Assembly: GCA_002304945.1 (NCBI GenBank)
Contig: DBPQ01000066.1
Span: 1 to 19,889 of the forward strand
Source: Actinomycetales bacterium UBA1416
GTDB lineage: Bacteria > Actinomycetota > Actinomycetes > Actinomycetales > Actinomycetaceae
Direction: 5' to 3'
DNA: 19,889 nt
The notes under the pieces were generated by a model that was not told where the DNA came from, ran no database searches, and saw only the letters and a list, made by a program, of their open reading frames with translations. Positions 7,088 to 15,315 of the stretch are shown here, one piece after another (position 1 is the stretch's first letter; each line of letters opens with the position of its first letter). Made by a program: the position numbers and the translations under genes.

Positions 7088-7966
7088 ATGTCCACCCGAC
7101 ACCCAGTCGTCGCCATCACCGGCTCCTCCGGGGCCGGCACCACCTCCGTGACCCGCTCGTTCTCCAACATCTTCCGGCGCGAGAAGCTGACGGCGGCGAT
7201 GATCGAGGGCGACTCCTTCCACCGGTACGACCGCGCCGCCATGAAGGTGGCGGCCGCCGAGCAGGCTGCCGCCGGCAACAACCACTTCAGCCACTTCGGG
7301 CCCGAGGCGAACGAGTTCGCCGAGCTCGAGACCCTCTTCCGCACCTACGGCGAGACCGGGACCGGCCGGCACCGGCACTACCTCCACGACGCCGGCGAGG
7401 CCGCGCCGTGGGGCCAGGAACCCGGCACGTTCACGCCGTGGGAGGAGCTGCCGCCGTCCGACCTCCTGTTCTACGAGGGCCTCCACGGCGCCGTCGTCAC
7501 CGAGACGGTCGACGTGGCCCGGTACGCGGACCTCCTGGTCGGGGTGGTGCCGATCATCAACCTGGAGTGGATCCAGAAGCTGATCCGGGACAAGGCGGCT
7601 CGCGGGTACTCCACGGAGGCGGTGGTGGACACGATCCTGCGGCGGATGCCGGACTACATCAACTACATCACCCCGCAGTTCTCCCGCACCCACGTCAACT
7701 TCCAGCGCGTGCCCACCGTGGACACCTCGAACCCGTTCATCGCCGAGGACATCCCCACGCTCGACGAGAGCTTCGTGGTGATCCGTTTCGCGAACCCGAA
7801 GGGGATCGACTTCCCGTACCTGCTCGCCATGATCCACGACTCGTTCATGACGCGCCCGAACGTCATCACCGTGCCCGGCGGGAAGATGGAACTGGCGATG
7901 CAGCTCATCTTCACCCCGATGATCCTGCGGCTGATGGAGAACAGGCGGCGCGCGGCGGCACTGTGA
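7088..7966 (+). CDS. cbbP: Phosphoribulokinase, bacterial class I
   Basis: This 292-residue enzyme makes ribulose-1,5-bisphosphate from ribulose-5-phosphate and ATP, the substrate of the RuBisCO encoded two genes upstream. It matches the Rhodobacter-type, roughly 290-residue enzymes. Walker A is GSSGAGTTS (residues 12-20). The catalytic Asp42 is in IEGDSFHRYDR, with His45 and Arg49 alongside; Walker B Glu130 is in FYEGLHGAVV, and Arg167/Asp168 lie in INLEWIQKLIRDKAARG. Arg31, the Arg185/Arg186 pair and Arg233, at positions tied to allosteric control in the bacterial type, are kept, so NADH activation is plausible. AGGAGG (7076-7081) lies six bases before the ATG. Only 13 bases separate it from the FBPase homologue, so it is the last gene of the cbb unit. 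All key residues are intact and activity is expected. Confidence 0.95.
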   Translation: MSTRHPVVAITGSSGAGTTSVTRSFSNIFRREKLTAAMIEGDSFHRYDRAAMKVAAAEQAAAGNNHFSHFGPEANEFAELETLFRTYGETGTGRHRHYLHDAGEAAPWGQEPGTFTPWEELPPSDLLFYEGLHGAVVTETVDVARYADLLVGVVPIINLEWIQKLIRDKAARGYSTEAVVDTILRRMPDYINYITPQFSRTHVNFQRVPTVDTSNPFIAEDIPTLDESFVVIRFANPKGIDFPYLLAMIHDSFMTRPNVITVPGGKMELAMQLIFTPMILRLMENRRRAAAL

Positions 7967-7969
7967 TCA

Positions 7970-7990
7970 CAGCCGGCCCCGCGCGGGCTG
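7970..7990 (+). terminator. Weak hairpin after phosphoribulokinase
   Basis: CAGCC (7970-7974) can pair with GGCTG (7986-7990); an alternative inner pairing GCCC/GGGC (7976-7979 with 7985-7988) also exists. It starts four bases after the phosphoribulokinase stop and has no clean U-tract. It may end the cbb transcript. Confidence 0.35.
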
Positions 7991-8011
7991 GTTGTGCGCC
8001 GGAGTTGGGCA

Positions 8012-8017
8012 TAGCAT
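8012..8017 (+). promoter_or_regulatory. Possible -10 box for the HD-like gene
   Basis: TAGCAT lies 37 bases before the ATG at 8055, in the 88-base gap after the cbb genes. No well-spaced -35 was found (TTGTGC at 7992-7997 is only 14 bases away), so this is tentative. Confidence 0.3.
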
Positions 8018-8054
8018 GGCCGGTCGGAAGTGAATCGACCGCTAGGACGTGAAC

Positions 8055-9254
8055 ATGGGTGCTCACGACGCACCACAATGGCTGCTCTCCGCGTTCATCC
8101 GAACGGTGACCGCGCTCGGGGCCACCGCCCCCCGGGAGCAGGTCGAGGCCACCGGCCGGGCCCTCATGGGCCGCTGGTGCACCGACGACCGGCACCACCA
8201 CGACGTCACCCACCTCGTCGCCGTGCTCGAGCGGGTGGACTCCCTCGCCCAGGAGACCCACAACCCCGATGTGGTGCGCATCGCCGCGTGGTACCACGGC
8301 GCAGTCTTCGACACCCGGCAGTACAGGGGGATCCGCATCGCCGGGGAGAACAAGCCCGCCTCCGCGGTGCTCGCCCGGGACCAGCTCCGCGAGCTCGGCG
8401 TGCCCGAGCAGACCGCACAGCGCGTCCACGACCTCATCCTCAACCTCACCCGGCACGACGCCGACCACTCCGACGTGGACGCCATGGCGCTGTGCGACGC
8501 GGACCTGGGCACGCTCGCCGTCGACCCGCGCCGGTACAAGTCGTACCGCAAGCACGTCCGTGAGGAGTTCGCCCACATCCCGGCACGGGACTACGTGGAG
8601 GCCCGGATCGCGATCGTGAGCCACCTGCTCGCCCGCCGGACGATCTTCACGAGCCCGCTCGCCTCCGCCTGGGAGGAGCCCGCCCGCCAGAACCTCACGG
8701 CCGAGTTGGTGCGCCTGAAGGCGGAGCTCGCCGAGCTCCCGCCGCGCGAGGTGGACGACGACGCCCCCTCGGCGCCGTCCGCCCCGGAGCCCGAACCGGT
8801 GCCCTCCACCGGGCAGGCGCCGGCCTCGCGGTTCGGCCGGGAACCCACCGGGACGATCCCGGTGGTCTCCGCGGTCACGCACCACCAGCCCGCCACCCTC
8901 GAGGACTCCGACGGCCGCCCCGTCCCCGCGATGGTCCCCGTGACCCCGCCGTCGACCTCCACCCCGGAGCTCCCCGATGAGGACGACGACACCGCCGAGG
9001 TGGTGGGCGTGCCCTTCGAGGACCGGAAACGGGAGTCGCACCCCTCCGAACTGGAGATCACCTCGGCGATGGAGCGCGTACCCCAGAGCTTCCGGGACGT
9101 GCCTCGCAAGGCGGCCACGGCGTCCACGTCGGCACCCTCGGGCTCCTCCGCCCACTCCGCTCCCTCCGCCGCCTCGCCCGGCGTCGCCCCGTCCACGGAC
9201 CGCGATGACGACAAGGAATCCACAGGCACGCTCTTCCGCCCCGTCGACCGCTGA
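8055..9254 (+). CDS. HD-like hydrolase domain with disordered C-terminal tail
   Basis: A 399-residue protein. Residues about 8-215 resemble the predicted HD-superfamily metal-dependent phosphohydrolases of the COG4339 type: a His-rich segment (DDRHHHDVTHLVAVLERVD, 44-62), a WYHGAVFD segment (79-86) and LILNLTRHDADHSD further on. In the family the second motif normally reads His-Asp (WFHDAVYD); here it is His81-Gly82, so the defining metal-binding Asp is missing. Activity is uncertain. From about residue 230 to the end the chain is Pro/Ser/Ala/Glu-rich and probably disordered, unusual for this family. The ATG at 8055 is preferred over a GTG at 8049 because TAGGA (8043-8047) is then correctly spaced. 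It follows the cbb genes but shows no clear functional link. Substrate is unknown. Confidence 0.75.
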   Translation: MGAHDAPQWLLSAFIRTVTALGATAPREQVEATGRALMGRWCTDDRHHHDVTHLVAVLERVDSLAQETHNPDVVRIAAWYHGAVFDTRQYRGIRIAGENKPASAVLARDQLRELGVPEQTAQRVHDLILNLTRHDADHSDVDAMALCDADLGTLAVDPRRYKSYRKHVREEFAHIPARDYVEARIAIVSHLLARRTIFTSPLASAWEEPARQNLTAELVRLKAELAELPPREVDDDAPSAPSAPEPEPVPSTGQAPASRFGREPTGTIPVVSAVTHHQPATLEDSDGRPVPAMVPVTPPSTSTPELPDEDDDTAEVVGVPFEDRKRESHPSELEITSAMERVPQSFRDVPRKAATASTSAPSGSSAHSAPSAASPGVAPSTDRDDDKESTGTLFRPVDR

Positions 9255-9305
9255 CCCGTCCCCGTAGCGTCGTTCCCGTCCGCACACCCAGCGAAGGGAA
9301 CGCCC

Positions 9306-9593
9306 ATGAAGTACACCGTCGACTCCTCCGAGGTGGCCCAGGCCGCCGCCCGCACCCGCGCCTCCGCCGCCGCCGTCCATGCGGAGGTGGCCGCCATGAT
9401 GGCCCACCTCCTCGCCCTCCAGGGCAGCTGGACGGGCCCCGCCGCCGCGGCGTTCGGGGACCTCGCGCAGCGCTGGCGGCTCACCCAGCAACAGGTCGAG
9501 TCCATGCTCGAGCAGATCTCGCTCGCACTGGGCACGGCGGCGACCGCCTACGCGGACGCCGAGAGCGCCAACGCCCGCATGTTCACCGTCTGA
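9306..9593 (+). CDS. WXG100-family (EsxA-like) small protein
   Basis: A 95-residue protein with the size and helix-turn-helix hairpin of WXG100 proteins, substrates or partners of type VII (ESX) secretion. The turn carries Trp42-Thr43-Gly44 in LQGSWTGPAAAAF, and the C-terminal helix has Tyr82 with Glu86 (AYADAE), fitting the YxxxD/E export signal. Both helices are Ala-rich and amphipathic. A GAAGGGAA ribosome site precedes the ATG. No partner WXG100 gene and no EccC-type ATPase gene is adjacent, so it is an orphan here and may act as a homodimer. It begins 51 bases after the HD-like gene, possibly with a promoter of its own. A strong hairpin follows before groEL. Confidence 0.85.
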   Translation: MKYTVDSSEVAQAAARTRASAAAVHAEVAAMMAHLLALQGSWTGPAAAAFGDLAQRWRLTQQQVESMLEQISLALGTAATAYADAESANARMFTV

Positions 9594-9607
9594 TCGTGGA
9601 ACGGCGA

Positions 9608-9642
9608 ACGGGGCGGACCCCCACGAAGGAGGTCCGCCCCGT
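9608..9642. terminator. Bidirectional hairpin between WXG100 gene and groEL
   Basis: ACGGGGCGGACC (9608-9619) is exactly complementary to GGTCCGCCCCGT (9631-9642) with an 11-base loop. It lies between two convergent stops and has no U-tract on either strand. Confidence 0.8.
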
Positions 9643-9668
9643 CCTGTGCCACGGGTGGGAGGCGGGCG

Positions 9669-11297
<1,629 letters not shown>

Positions 11298-11410
11298 GAG
11301 GTAGTTTCCTCCGGTTGGGGTGGCTCGTCTGGTGCCCGCGACGGACGACGACCGTCCGCGGCGTTCTGGTCACGCCGGGCGGTACGCCTCACCGACAAGC
11401 CGGTGTTCAC

Positions 11411-11437
11411 TTATCACTCTCAGGGCGAGAGTGCTAA
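11411..11437. promoter_or_regulatory. CIRCE operator 1 (HrcA site) for groEL
   Basis: TTATCACTC, nine bases, then GAGTGCTAA. This differs by one base from the CIRCE consensus TTAGCACTC-N9-GAGTGCTAA. It lies just downstream of the predicted groEL -10 box and should bind the HrcA repressor. Confidence 0.92.
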
Positions 11438-11442
11438 CAGCG

Positions 11443-11471
11443 ATCTTGGCACTCTCACCCCGAGAGTGCAA
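11443..11471 (-). promoter_or_regulatory. groEL promoter overlapping CIRCE 2
   Basis: On the minus strand TTGCAC (11466-11471) is followed by exactly 17 bases and CAAGAT (11443-11448), a good fit to a housekeeping sigma promoter. HrcA bound at either CIRCE site would block it. Confidence 0.65.
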
Positions 11472-11472
11472 G
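11446..11472. promoter_or_regulatory. CIRCE operator 2 (HrcA site) for groEL
   Basis: TTGGCACTC, nine bases, then GAGTGCAAG. One arm has one change and the other two changes from consensus. It overlaps the -35 and spacer of the groEL promoter. Tandem CIRCE sites are known for actinobacterial groEL genes. Confidence 0.88.
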
Positions 11473-11499
11473 CGGCGTCCCCGGGGTCCGGGCCCTGTG

Positions 11500-11505
11500 T
11501 AGGAT
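11500..11505 (+). promoter_or_regulatory. -10 box of leaderless promoter for GH15-like gene
   Basis: TAGGAT is preceded by TG as TGTG and followed by six bases and the GTG at 11512. It lies about 28 bases beyond the second CIRCE site, so HrcA might also affect it, though this is speculative. Confidence 0.5.
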
Positions 11506-11511
11506 CGCCGC

Positions 11512-12867
11512 GTGGTGGAGGCCAGGGGACGCGCCGCGATGGCCACGGGCGCTCTCGCCCTCGTCGTCGCCGGTGCCCTCACCGCGGCCGGGACGCGGCC
11601 CGTCGCCCCGCCTCCCTCGCTGCTCCTCGATGGCGTCGTCGTCCTCGCACGCGACGGCGAACCCGTGGTGGCCGCGGTCCCGCCATGGTCCGGGGCGGCC
11701 TACGCGGAGTCCTCCCGCGTGCCCGCCGCGGACCGGCGCCTGGCGGCCCGCGGCCTCGCCGTCGCCCAGCGGGCGTGGCTCGAGTCCGGCGCCCTCCCCG
11801 GGCGGGGCGGCCCGTGGGAGGAGATGGTGAGCGGCGCGCTGCTGGACCTCCACGTGCTCGACGGCGCCACCTTCACCTCCGGCCAGGTCGCGAAACCGGG
11901 GGCGGTGGTGGCGGCGTGGATCCCGCTGTGGCGGCTCGTGTGGCCGCGGGACGCCTCGTACGTGGCGGTCGCGCTCGCGCGCACGGGGCACGGCGAGGAC
12001 GCCGTCGAGGTGCTCGAGTTCCTCCAGTCCCAGCAGCGCCCGGACGGGTCGTTCGCCGCACGGTCGCTGGCGACCGGCGGGCCGGTCGGGGACGGGCGGC
12101 GCGACCAGCTCGACGCCGCCGGGTACGTCCTGTGGGCGACCCGGCTCGTCGACGCCGCGGTGCCCGGGACGCGGGACCGCCTCGACCCCCTCGTCACCCG
12201 CGCGACCGCCCACCTCATGGCGGCGACGGCGGACGGGCTGCCCGCGCCGTCGTCGGACTCGTGGGAGCTCGCCGAGGAGCGGGTGACGGTCGGGACGGCC
12301 GCCGCAACCCTCATGGGGCTGGACTCGGCAGCCCTGCTCACCGGCGATCCCCTGGTGGCGGCGCGGCGCGACCGCCTGCGCCGGGAGGTGGTGGAGGCGT
12401 TCGGCCCCACCGGCTACCAGCGCTACGCCACCACGGCGGGTTCGCTCGTCTCGGCCGGCCGGCAGGGCGCCGACGCGAACGTGGCCCTCCTCCTGCCGCC
12501 GTTCCAGTCCGAGCCTGTCCCCGGCGCGTCGGCCGCGTGGGAGGCCTCCGTGCGTCTCCTGCGGCAACCGGCCGGTGGCCTCGCGCCGGGCGAGGGGTGG
12601 CGCAACGACGGCGTCTCCTGGACGCCGCAGACCACCCTGTACGCCTGGGTGGCAGCCGAGAACGGCTCCGGCGACCTGGCGGCCGATCTCCTGGACTGGA
12701 CGGCGGCGCACCGGACGGCCTCGGGAGCGATCCCCGAGAAGGTCACGGCCGAGGGCGAGCCCCGGTCGGTGGCGCCACTGACGTGGTCGGCCGCGAACGT
12801 GGTGCTCGCAGCCGACGCGCTGGACCGGCTACTCCTGGAAGTCGCCCCGCAGGACGACGACGAGTGA
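11512..12867 (+). CDS. Secreted GH15-like (glucoamylase-fold) protein
   Basis: A 451-residue protein with an uncleaved or Sec-type signal segment (about residues 8-28, Ala/Leu/Val-rich, no lipobox). It then has an all-alpha (alpha/alpha)6-type domain resembling glycoside hydrolase family 15. Matching motifs are WRLVWPRDASYVAVAL (140-155), RDQLDAAGYVLWA (197-209), SDSWELAEER (249-258, with Glu253 where the general acid is expected) and GAIPEKV (405-411, Glu409 at the general-base position) followed by LTWSAANVV. Family members release glucose from alpha-glucans or split trehalose. Substrate here is unknown and similarity is moderate, so a related (alpha/alpha)6 enzyme is possible. The GTG start follows a -10 box by six bases, suggesting a leaderless mRNA. 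Its 3' end overlaps the convergent LytR_C gene by 39 bases. Confidence 0.75.
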   Translation: MVEARGRAAMATGALALVVAGALTAAGTRPVAPPPSLLLDGVVVLARDGEPVVAAVPPWSGAAYAESSRVPAADRRLAARGLAVAQRAWLESGALPGRGGPWEEMVSGALLDLHVLDGATFTSGQVAKPGAVVAAWIPLWRLVWPRDASYVAVALARTGHGEDAVEVLEFLQSQQRPDGSFAARSLATGGPVGDGRRDQLDAAGYVLWATRLVDAAVPGTRDRLDPLVTRATAHLMAATADGLPAPSSDSWELAEERVTVGTAAATLMGLDSAALLTGDPLVAARRDRLRREVVEAFGPTGYQRYATTAGSLVSAGRQGADANVALLLPPFQSEPVPGASAAWEASVRLLRQPAGGLAPGEGWRNDGVSWTPQTTLYAWVAAENGSGDLAADLLDWTAAHRTASGAIPEKVTAEGEPRSVAPLTWSAANVVLAADALDRLLLEVAPQDDDE

Positions 12868-13431
12868 GTCGGTCGCCGAGGCCAGCTCGACCATGAGGTC
12901 GATGCCCAGCTCCACGCCGATCGCCTGGGCGGTGGGCGCCAGCTCGGCGTTGTTGTAGTAGATCGTCGTGTTCGTGGGCTGGGCGCTCGCGTAGTTGCCC
13001 GCGGTCACGGCGGTGAAGCCGGCCTCGGTGAGCCGGTCGGCGGTGCGGCCCGCGATGCCCGCGATCCCGGCGCCGTTCAGGACCGCGACGGGTGCGTCGA
13101 GGGCGACCTGCTCCGCGGCCTCGGTGGGCGTCGGGCTCGGCTCGGGGGTGGGCGTGGCGGTGGCGGTCGCCTCGGGCGTGGGCGACGCCGTCGCGGGCGC
13201 CGACGCCGTCGCGGAGGCGGTGGTGGCCGGCGCCGAGGGCGAGGCGACCGGGCCGCCGTCGCCGTCCTCGTTCAGGAGGGAGAGGATGCCCCATGCGAGG
13301 AGGGGGGCCGCGACGATCACGATCAGGAACGGCAGGAGGCGACGGAACGCGCTCTCGGCCTGACGGTGGACACCCTTGGGCCCGCGGTCACGCGCGGCGA
13401 TGTCGAACTCGTCCTCCGGATAACGACTCAT
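12829..13431 (-). CDS. LytR_C-domain membrane protein
   Basis: A 200-residue protein. A short cytoplasmic N-terminus (MSRYPEDEFDIAARDRGPKG) precedes one membrane helix (about residues 34-53, FLIVIVAAPLLAWGILSLL). A low-complexity Ala/Thr/Pro/Ser linker follows (about 60-110), then a LytR C-terminal domain (about 112-200: VAVLNGAGIAGIAGRTADRL, GFTAVTAGNYASAQPTNTTI, IYYNN). LytR_C domains accompany cell-wall glycopolymer transfer proteins, but the catalytic LytR-CpsA-Psr domain is absent. It lies 23 bases downstream of DUF3263, a pairing I recall from mycobacteria (Rv0430-Rv0431). The ATG at 13431 gives the membrane protein; longer readings to 14022 cross the DUF3263 gene and are rejected. The last 39 bases overlap the convergent GH15-like gene. 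Confidence 0.85.
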   Translation of the reverse strand: MSRYPEDEFDIAARDRGPKGVHRQAESAFRRLLPFLIVIVAAPLLAWGILSLLNEDGDGGPVASPSAPATTASATASAPATASPTPEATATATPTPEPSPTPTEAAEQVALDAPVAVLNGAGIAGIAGRTADRLTEAGFTAVTAGNYASAQPTNTTIYYNNAELAPTAQAIGVELGIDLMVELASATDSLVVVLRGDFQE

Positions 13432-13438
13432 GCGACCT

Positions 13439-13444
13439 AGACTA
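13439..13444 (-). promoter_or_regulatory. -10 box of leaderless LytR_C promoter
   Basis: On the minus strand TAGTCT is followed by seven bases and the ATG at 13431, with no Shine-Dalgarno sequence. It would let this gene be transcribed apart from DUF3263. Confidence 0.45.
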
Positions 13445-13454
13445 ACGGGCCCCG

Positions 13455-13742
13455 CTACCCCGAGAGACGACGCGCCGAGCGCTCGCGGTGCCGTTCCTGG
13501 CGCATGCGCCGCAGCCGCTTCACGAGCATGGGTTCGGCCGCGAGCGCGGCGGGATTGTCGAGGAGGCCGTTCAGCACCTGGTAGTAGCGGGTGGCGGACA
13601 TGTCGAACAGCTCGCGGACGGCCGATTCCTTCGCCCCGGCGTACCGCCACCACTGCTTCTCGAACTGGAGGATGCGCACCTCGGTCTCGCTGAGCCCGCC
13701 GGGTTGCGCCGTTCCGGCCCGTTCCGCCAATGCCTCGCTCAT
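13455..13742 (-). CDS. DUF3263 family HTH-like protein
   Basis: A 95-residue actinobacterial protein of the DUF3263 family. The core LSETEVRILQFEKQWWRYAG (residues 17-36) followed by KESAVRELFDMSATRYYQVLN looks like a helix-turn-helix resembling a sigma-factor region, and the Arg-rich C-terminus (LRRMRQERHRERSARRL) could contact nucleic acid. The function is unknown; a DNA-binding role is inferred. An AAGGAGG ribosome site lies four bases before the ATG, and a near-consensus promoter is found upstream. It is probably co-transcribed with the LytR_C gene and divergent from ung. Confidence 0.88.
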   Translation of the reverse strand: MSEALAERAGTAQPGGLSETEVRILQFEKQWWRYAGAKESAVRELFDMSATRYYQVLNGLLDNPAALAAEPMLVKRLRRMRQERHRERSARRLSG

Positions 13743-13761
13743 GTGGCCTCCTTCTGGGGAG

Positions 13762-13790
13762 AGTGTACGGGCGAATCACAGCGATGTCAT
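13762..13790 (-). promoter_or_regulatory. Promoter of DUF3263-LytR_C unit
   Basis: On the minus strand ATGACA (13785-13790), 17 bases, then TACACT (13762-13767). The -35 matches TTGACA at five of six bases and the -10 keeps the key TA and T. The transcript start would be about ten bases before the ribosome-binding site. Confidence 0.6.
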
Positions 13791-13858
13791 TCGCCCGGGC
13801 GCGCCCGGCCCCTGCCACGCCGAGACACGCCCCGCCCCGTCCCCCGCCCCGCGGCAGG

Positions 13859-13864
13859 TAGCCT
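13859..13864 (+). promoter_or_regulatory. -10 box of leaderless ung promoter
   Basis: TAGCCT is followed by six bases and then the GTG at 13871. No -35 is evident in the GC-rich upstream sequence. Confidence 0.5.
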
Positions 13865-13870
13865 CGGAGG

Positions 13871-14548
13871 GTGGCGCTGGACAACGTGATGCACCCCTCG
13901 TGGGCCGCGGCGATGGCACCCGTGGAGGCCCGGATCCACGAACTGGGGGACATGCTCCGGCGTGAGGTGGCCGCCGGGAACGGGTACCTGCCCGCCGGGA
14001 CGGACGTGCTCCGTGCCTTCACCTACCCGCTGGAGGGGGTGAAAGTGCTGATCGTCGGGCAGGATCCCTACCCGACGCCCGGTCACCCGATGGGGCTGTC
14101 CTTCTCGGTGCAGCCGCACGTCCGCCCGATCCCCCGCTCGCTGGCGAACATCTACCGGGAGTTGCGCGACGATCTCGGCATCGACCCCGTCCCCCACGGG
14201 GACCTGACCCCCTGGAGCGAGGAGGGCGTCATGTTGCTGAACCGGGTCCTGACCGTACGGCCGGGCGCGTCCGCCTCGCACCGCGGTCGCGGCTGGGAGC
14301 AGGTGACCGACCACGCCATCGCCACTCTGGTGGCCCGGAGTGCCCCGCTGGTGGCGATCCTGTGGGGCCGCGACGCCCAGACCCTCCGCCCGGCGCTCGG
14401 GGCGACGCCGGTCATCGCCTCCGCCCACCCCTCCCCGCTCTCGGCCCACGCGGGGTTCTTCGGCTCCCGCCCCTTCTCCCGCGCCAACGCCCTGCTGGCC
14501 GAGCAGGGCGCGAGCCCCGTGGACTGGAACCTCAGGAGGGACGGATGA
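13871..14548 (+). CDS. ung: Uracil-DNA glycosylase, family 1
   Basis: A 225-residue enzyme that removes uracil from DNA at the first step of base-excision repair. The water-activating motif is VGQDPYPTPGHPMGLSFSV (residues 62-80, catalytic Asp65). Pro-Thr replaces the His-Gly of the enterobacterial GQDPYHG, as in my memory of mycobacterial Ung. The minor-groove loop SAHPSPLSAHAGFFGSRPF carries the conserved His186. LTPWSEEGVMLLNRVLTVRPG and SHRGRGWE are also typical. The GTG start lies six bases after a -10 box, so the mRNA is probably leaderless. The stop overlaps the SGNH hydrolase start (ATGA, 14545-14548), so the two are translationally coupled. Length and motifs are complete. Confidence 0.96.
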   Translation: MALDNVMHPSWAAAMAPVEARIHELGDMLRREVAAGNGYLPAGTDVLRAFTYPLEGVKVLIVGQDPYPTPGHPMGLSFSVQPHVRPIPRSLANIYRELRDDLGIDPVPHGDLTPWSEEGVMLLNRVLTVRPGASASHRGRGWEQVTDHAIATLVARSAPLVAILWGRDAQTLRPALGATPVIASAHPSPLSAHAGFFGSRPFSRANALLAEQGASPVDWNLRRDG

Positions 14549-15315
14549 CGGCGTGGACGCGCATGGTCTCCCTCGGTGACTCGTTCACCGAAGGGCTCCA
14601 CGACGGGGACGACGACGCGCTCGTGGGCTGGGCGGACCGGCTCGCCGTGCACCTGGACCGCCGCCAGCCGGACGGACCCCCGCTGGAGTACGCCAACCTC
14701 GCCATCCGCGGCCGTCTGCTCGGCCAGATCATCGAGGAGCAGCTCCCGCGAGCCCTCGACCTCGAACCCGACCTGGTCACCCTGTGCGGCGGGGGCAATG
14801 ACCTGCTGCGGCCCGGGGCGGACCCGGACGCGCTGGCGGCGCTCCTGGAGGCGGCCGTCGTCGACCTCCGCGGCCGTGGGATCGACGTGCTCGTCCAGAC
14901 GCTCGTGGACCCGAAGGACTCCCCCGTGATCCGGCTGCAGCGTCCCCGGTACGGGGTGTTCAACACCTCGGTGTGGTCCCTCGCGCAACGCCACGGCGCC
15001 CACGTCCTGGACCTGTGGGGCATGCGCTCCCTGCGTGACTGGCGCATGTGGTCCTCCGACCGCATCCACCTGACCCCCGAGGGCCACGCGCGCGTGGCGC
15101 AGGGCGCCCTCGTCGCCCTGCACCTGGACCCGGACACCCCGGACTGGGACGACCCACTCGCCCCGCTGCCGCACCCGCCGCGCGTCGAGTGGCTGCGCGC
15201 GAACGCCCGCTGGGCGCGTGAGCACGGCCTGCCGTGGGTCCGGCGCCGCCTGCGCGGGGAGTCCTCCGGCGACGGCCGGCTCCCGAAGCGCCCGCTCCCG
15301 CTGCCGGTGCGCTGA
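14545..15315 (+). CDS. SGNH/GDSL-family hydrolase
   Basis: A 256-residue SGNH hydrolase, an esterase/lipase-like fold. Block I is SLGDSFTEG with nucleophile Ser13, the oxyanion Gly is in ANLAIRGRL (about 56), block III is CGGGNDLL with Asn85, and block V is SSDRIHLTPEGH with Asp172 and His175. The catalytic set is therefore complete. It has no signal peptide or membrane helix, so it is probably cytoplasmic; the acyl or acetyl substrate is unknown. A basic C-terminal stretch (about 205-256, Arg/Pro-rich) extends past the fold. AGGAGG (14534-14539) precedes the ATG, which overlaps the ung stop. The stop is immediately next to the convergent aroG stop, with no base between. Confidence 0.9.
   Translation: MTAWTRMVSLGDSFTEGLHDGDDDALVGWADRLAVHLDRRQPDGPPLEYANLAIRGRLLGQIIEEQLPRALDLEPDLVTLCGGGNDLLRPGADPDALAALLEAAVVDLRGRGIDVLVQTLVDPKDSPVIRLQRPRYGVFNTSVWSLAQRHGAHVLDLWGMRSLRDWRMWSSDRIHLTPEGHARVAQGALVALHLDPDTPDWDDPLAPLPHPPRVEWLRANARWAREHGLPWVRRRLRGESSGDGRLPKRPLPLPVR

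Noticed and set aside
4670..7966. The RuBisCO as a RuBisCO-like (form IV) or AMP-pathway form III protein
   Set aside because: All catalytic residues are of the form II type and a true phosphoribulokinase is encoded in the same operon.
13120..13260. Repeat-rich tract with GACGCCGTCGCGG-like repeats
   Set aside because: It is the coding sequence of the Ala/Thr/Pro/Ser linker of the LytR_C protein, not a CRISPR or mobile repeat.
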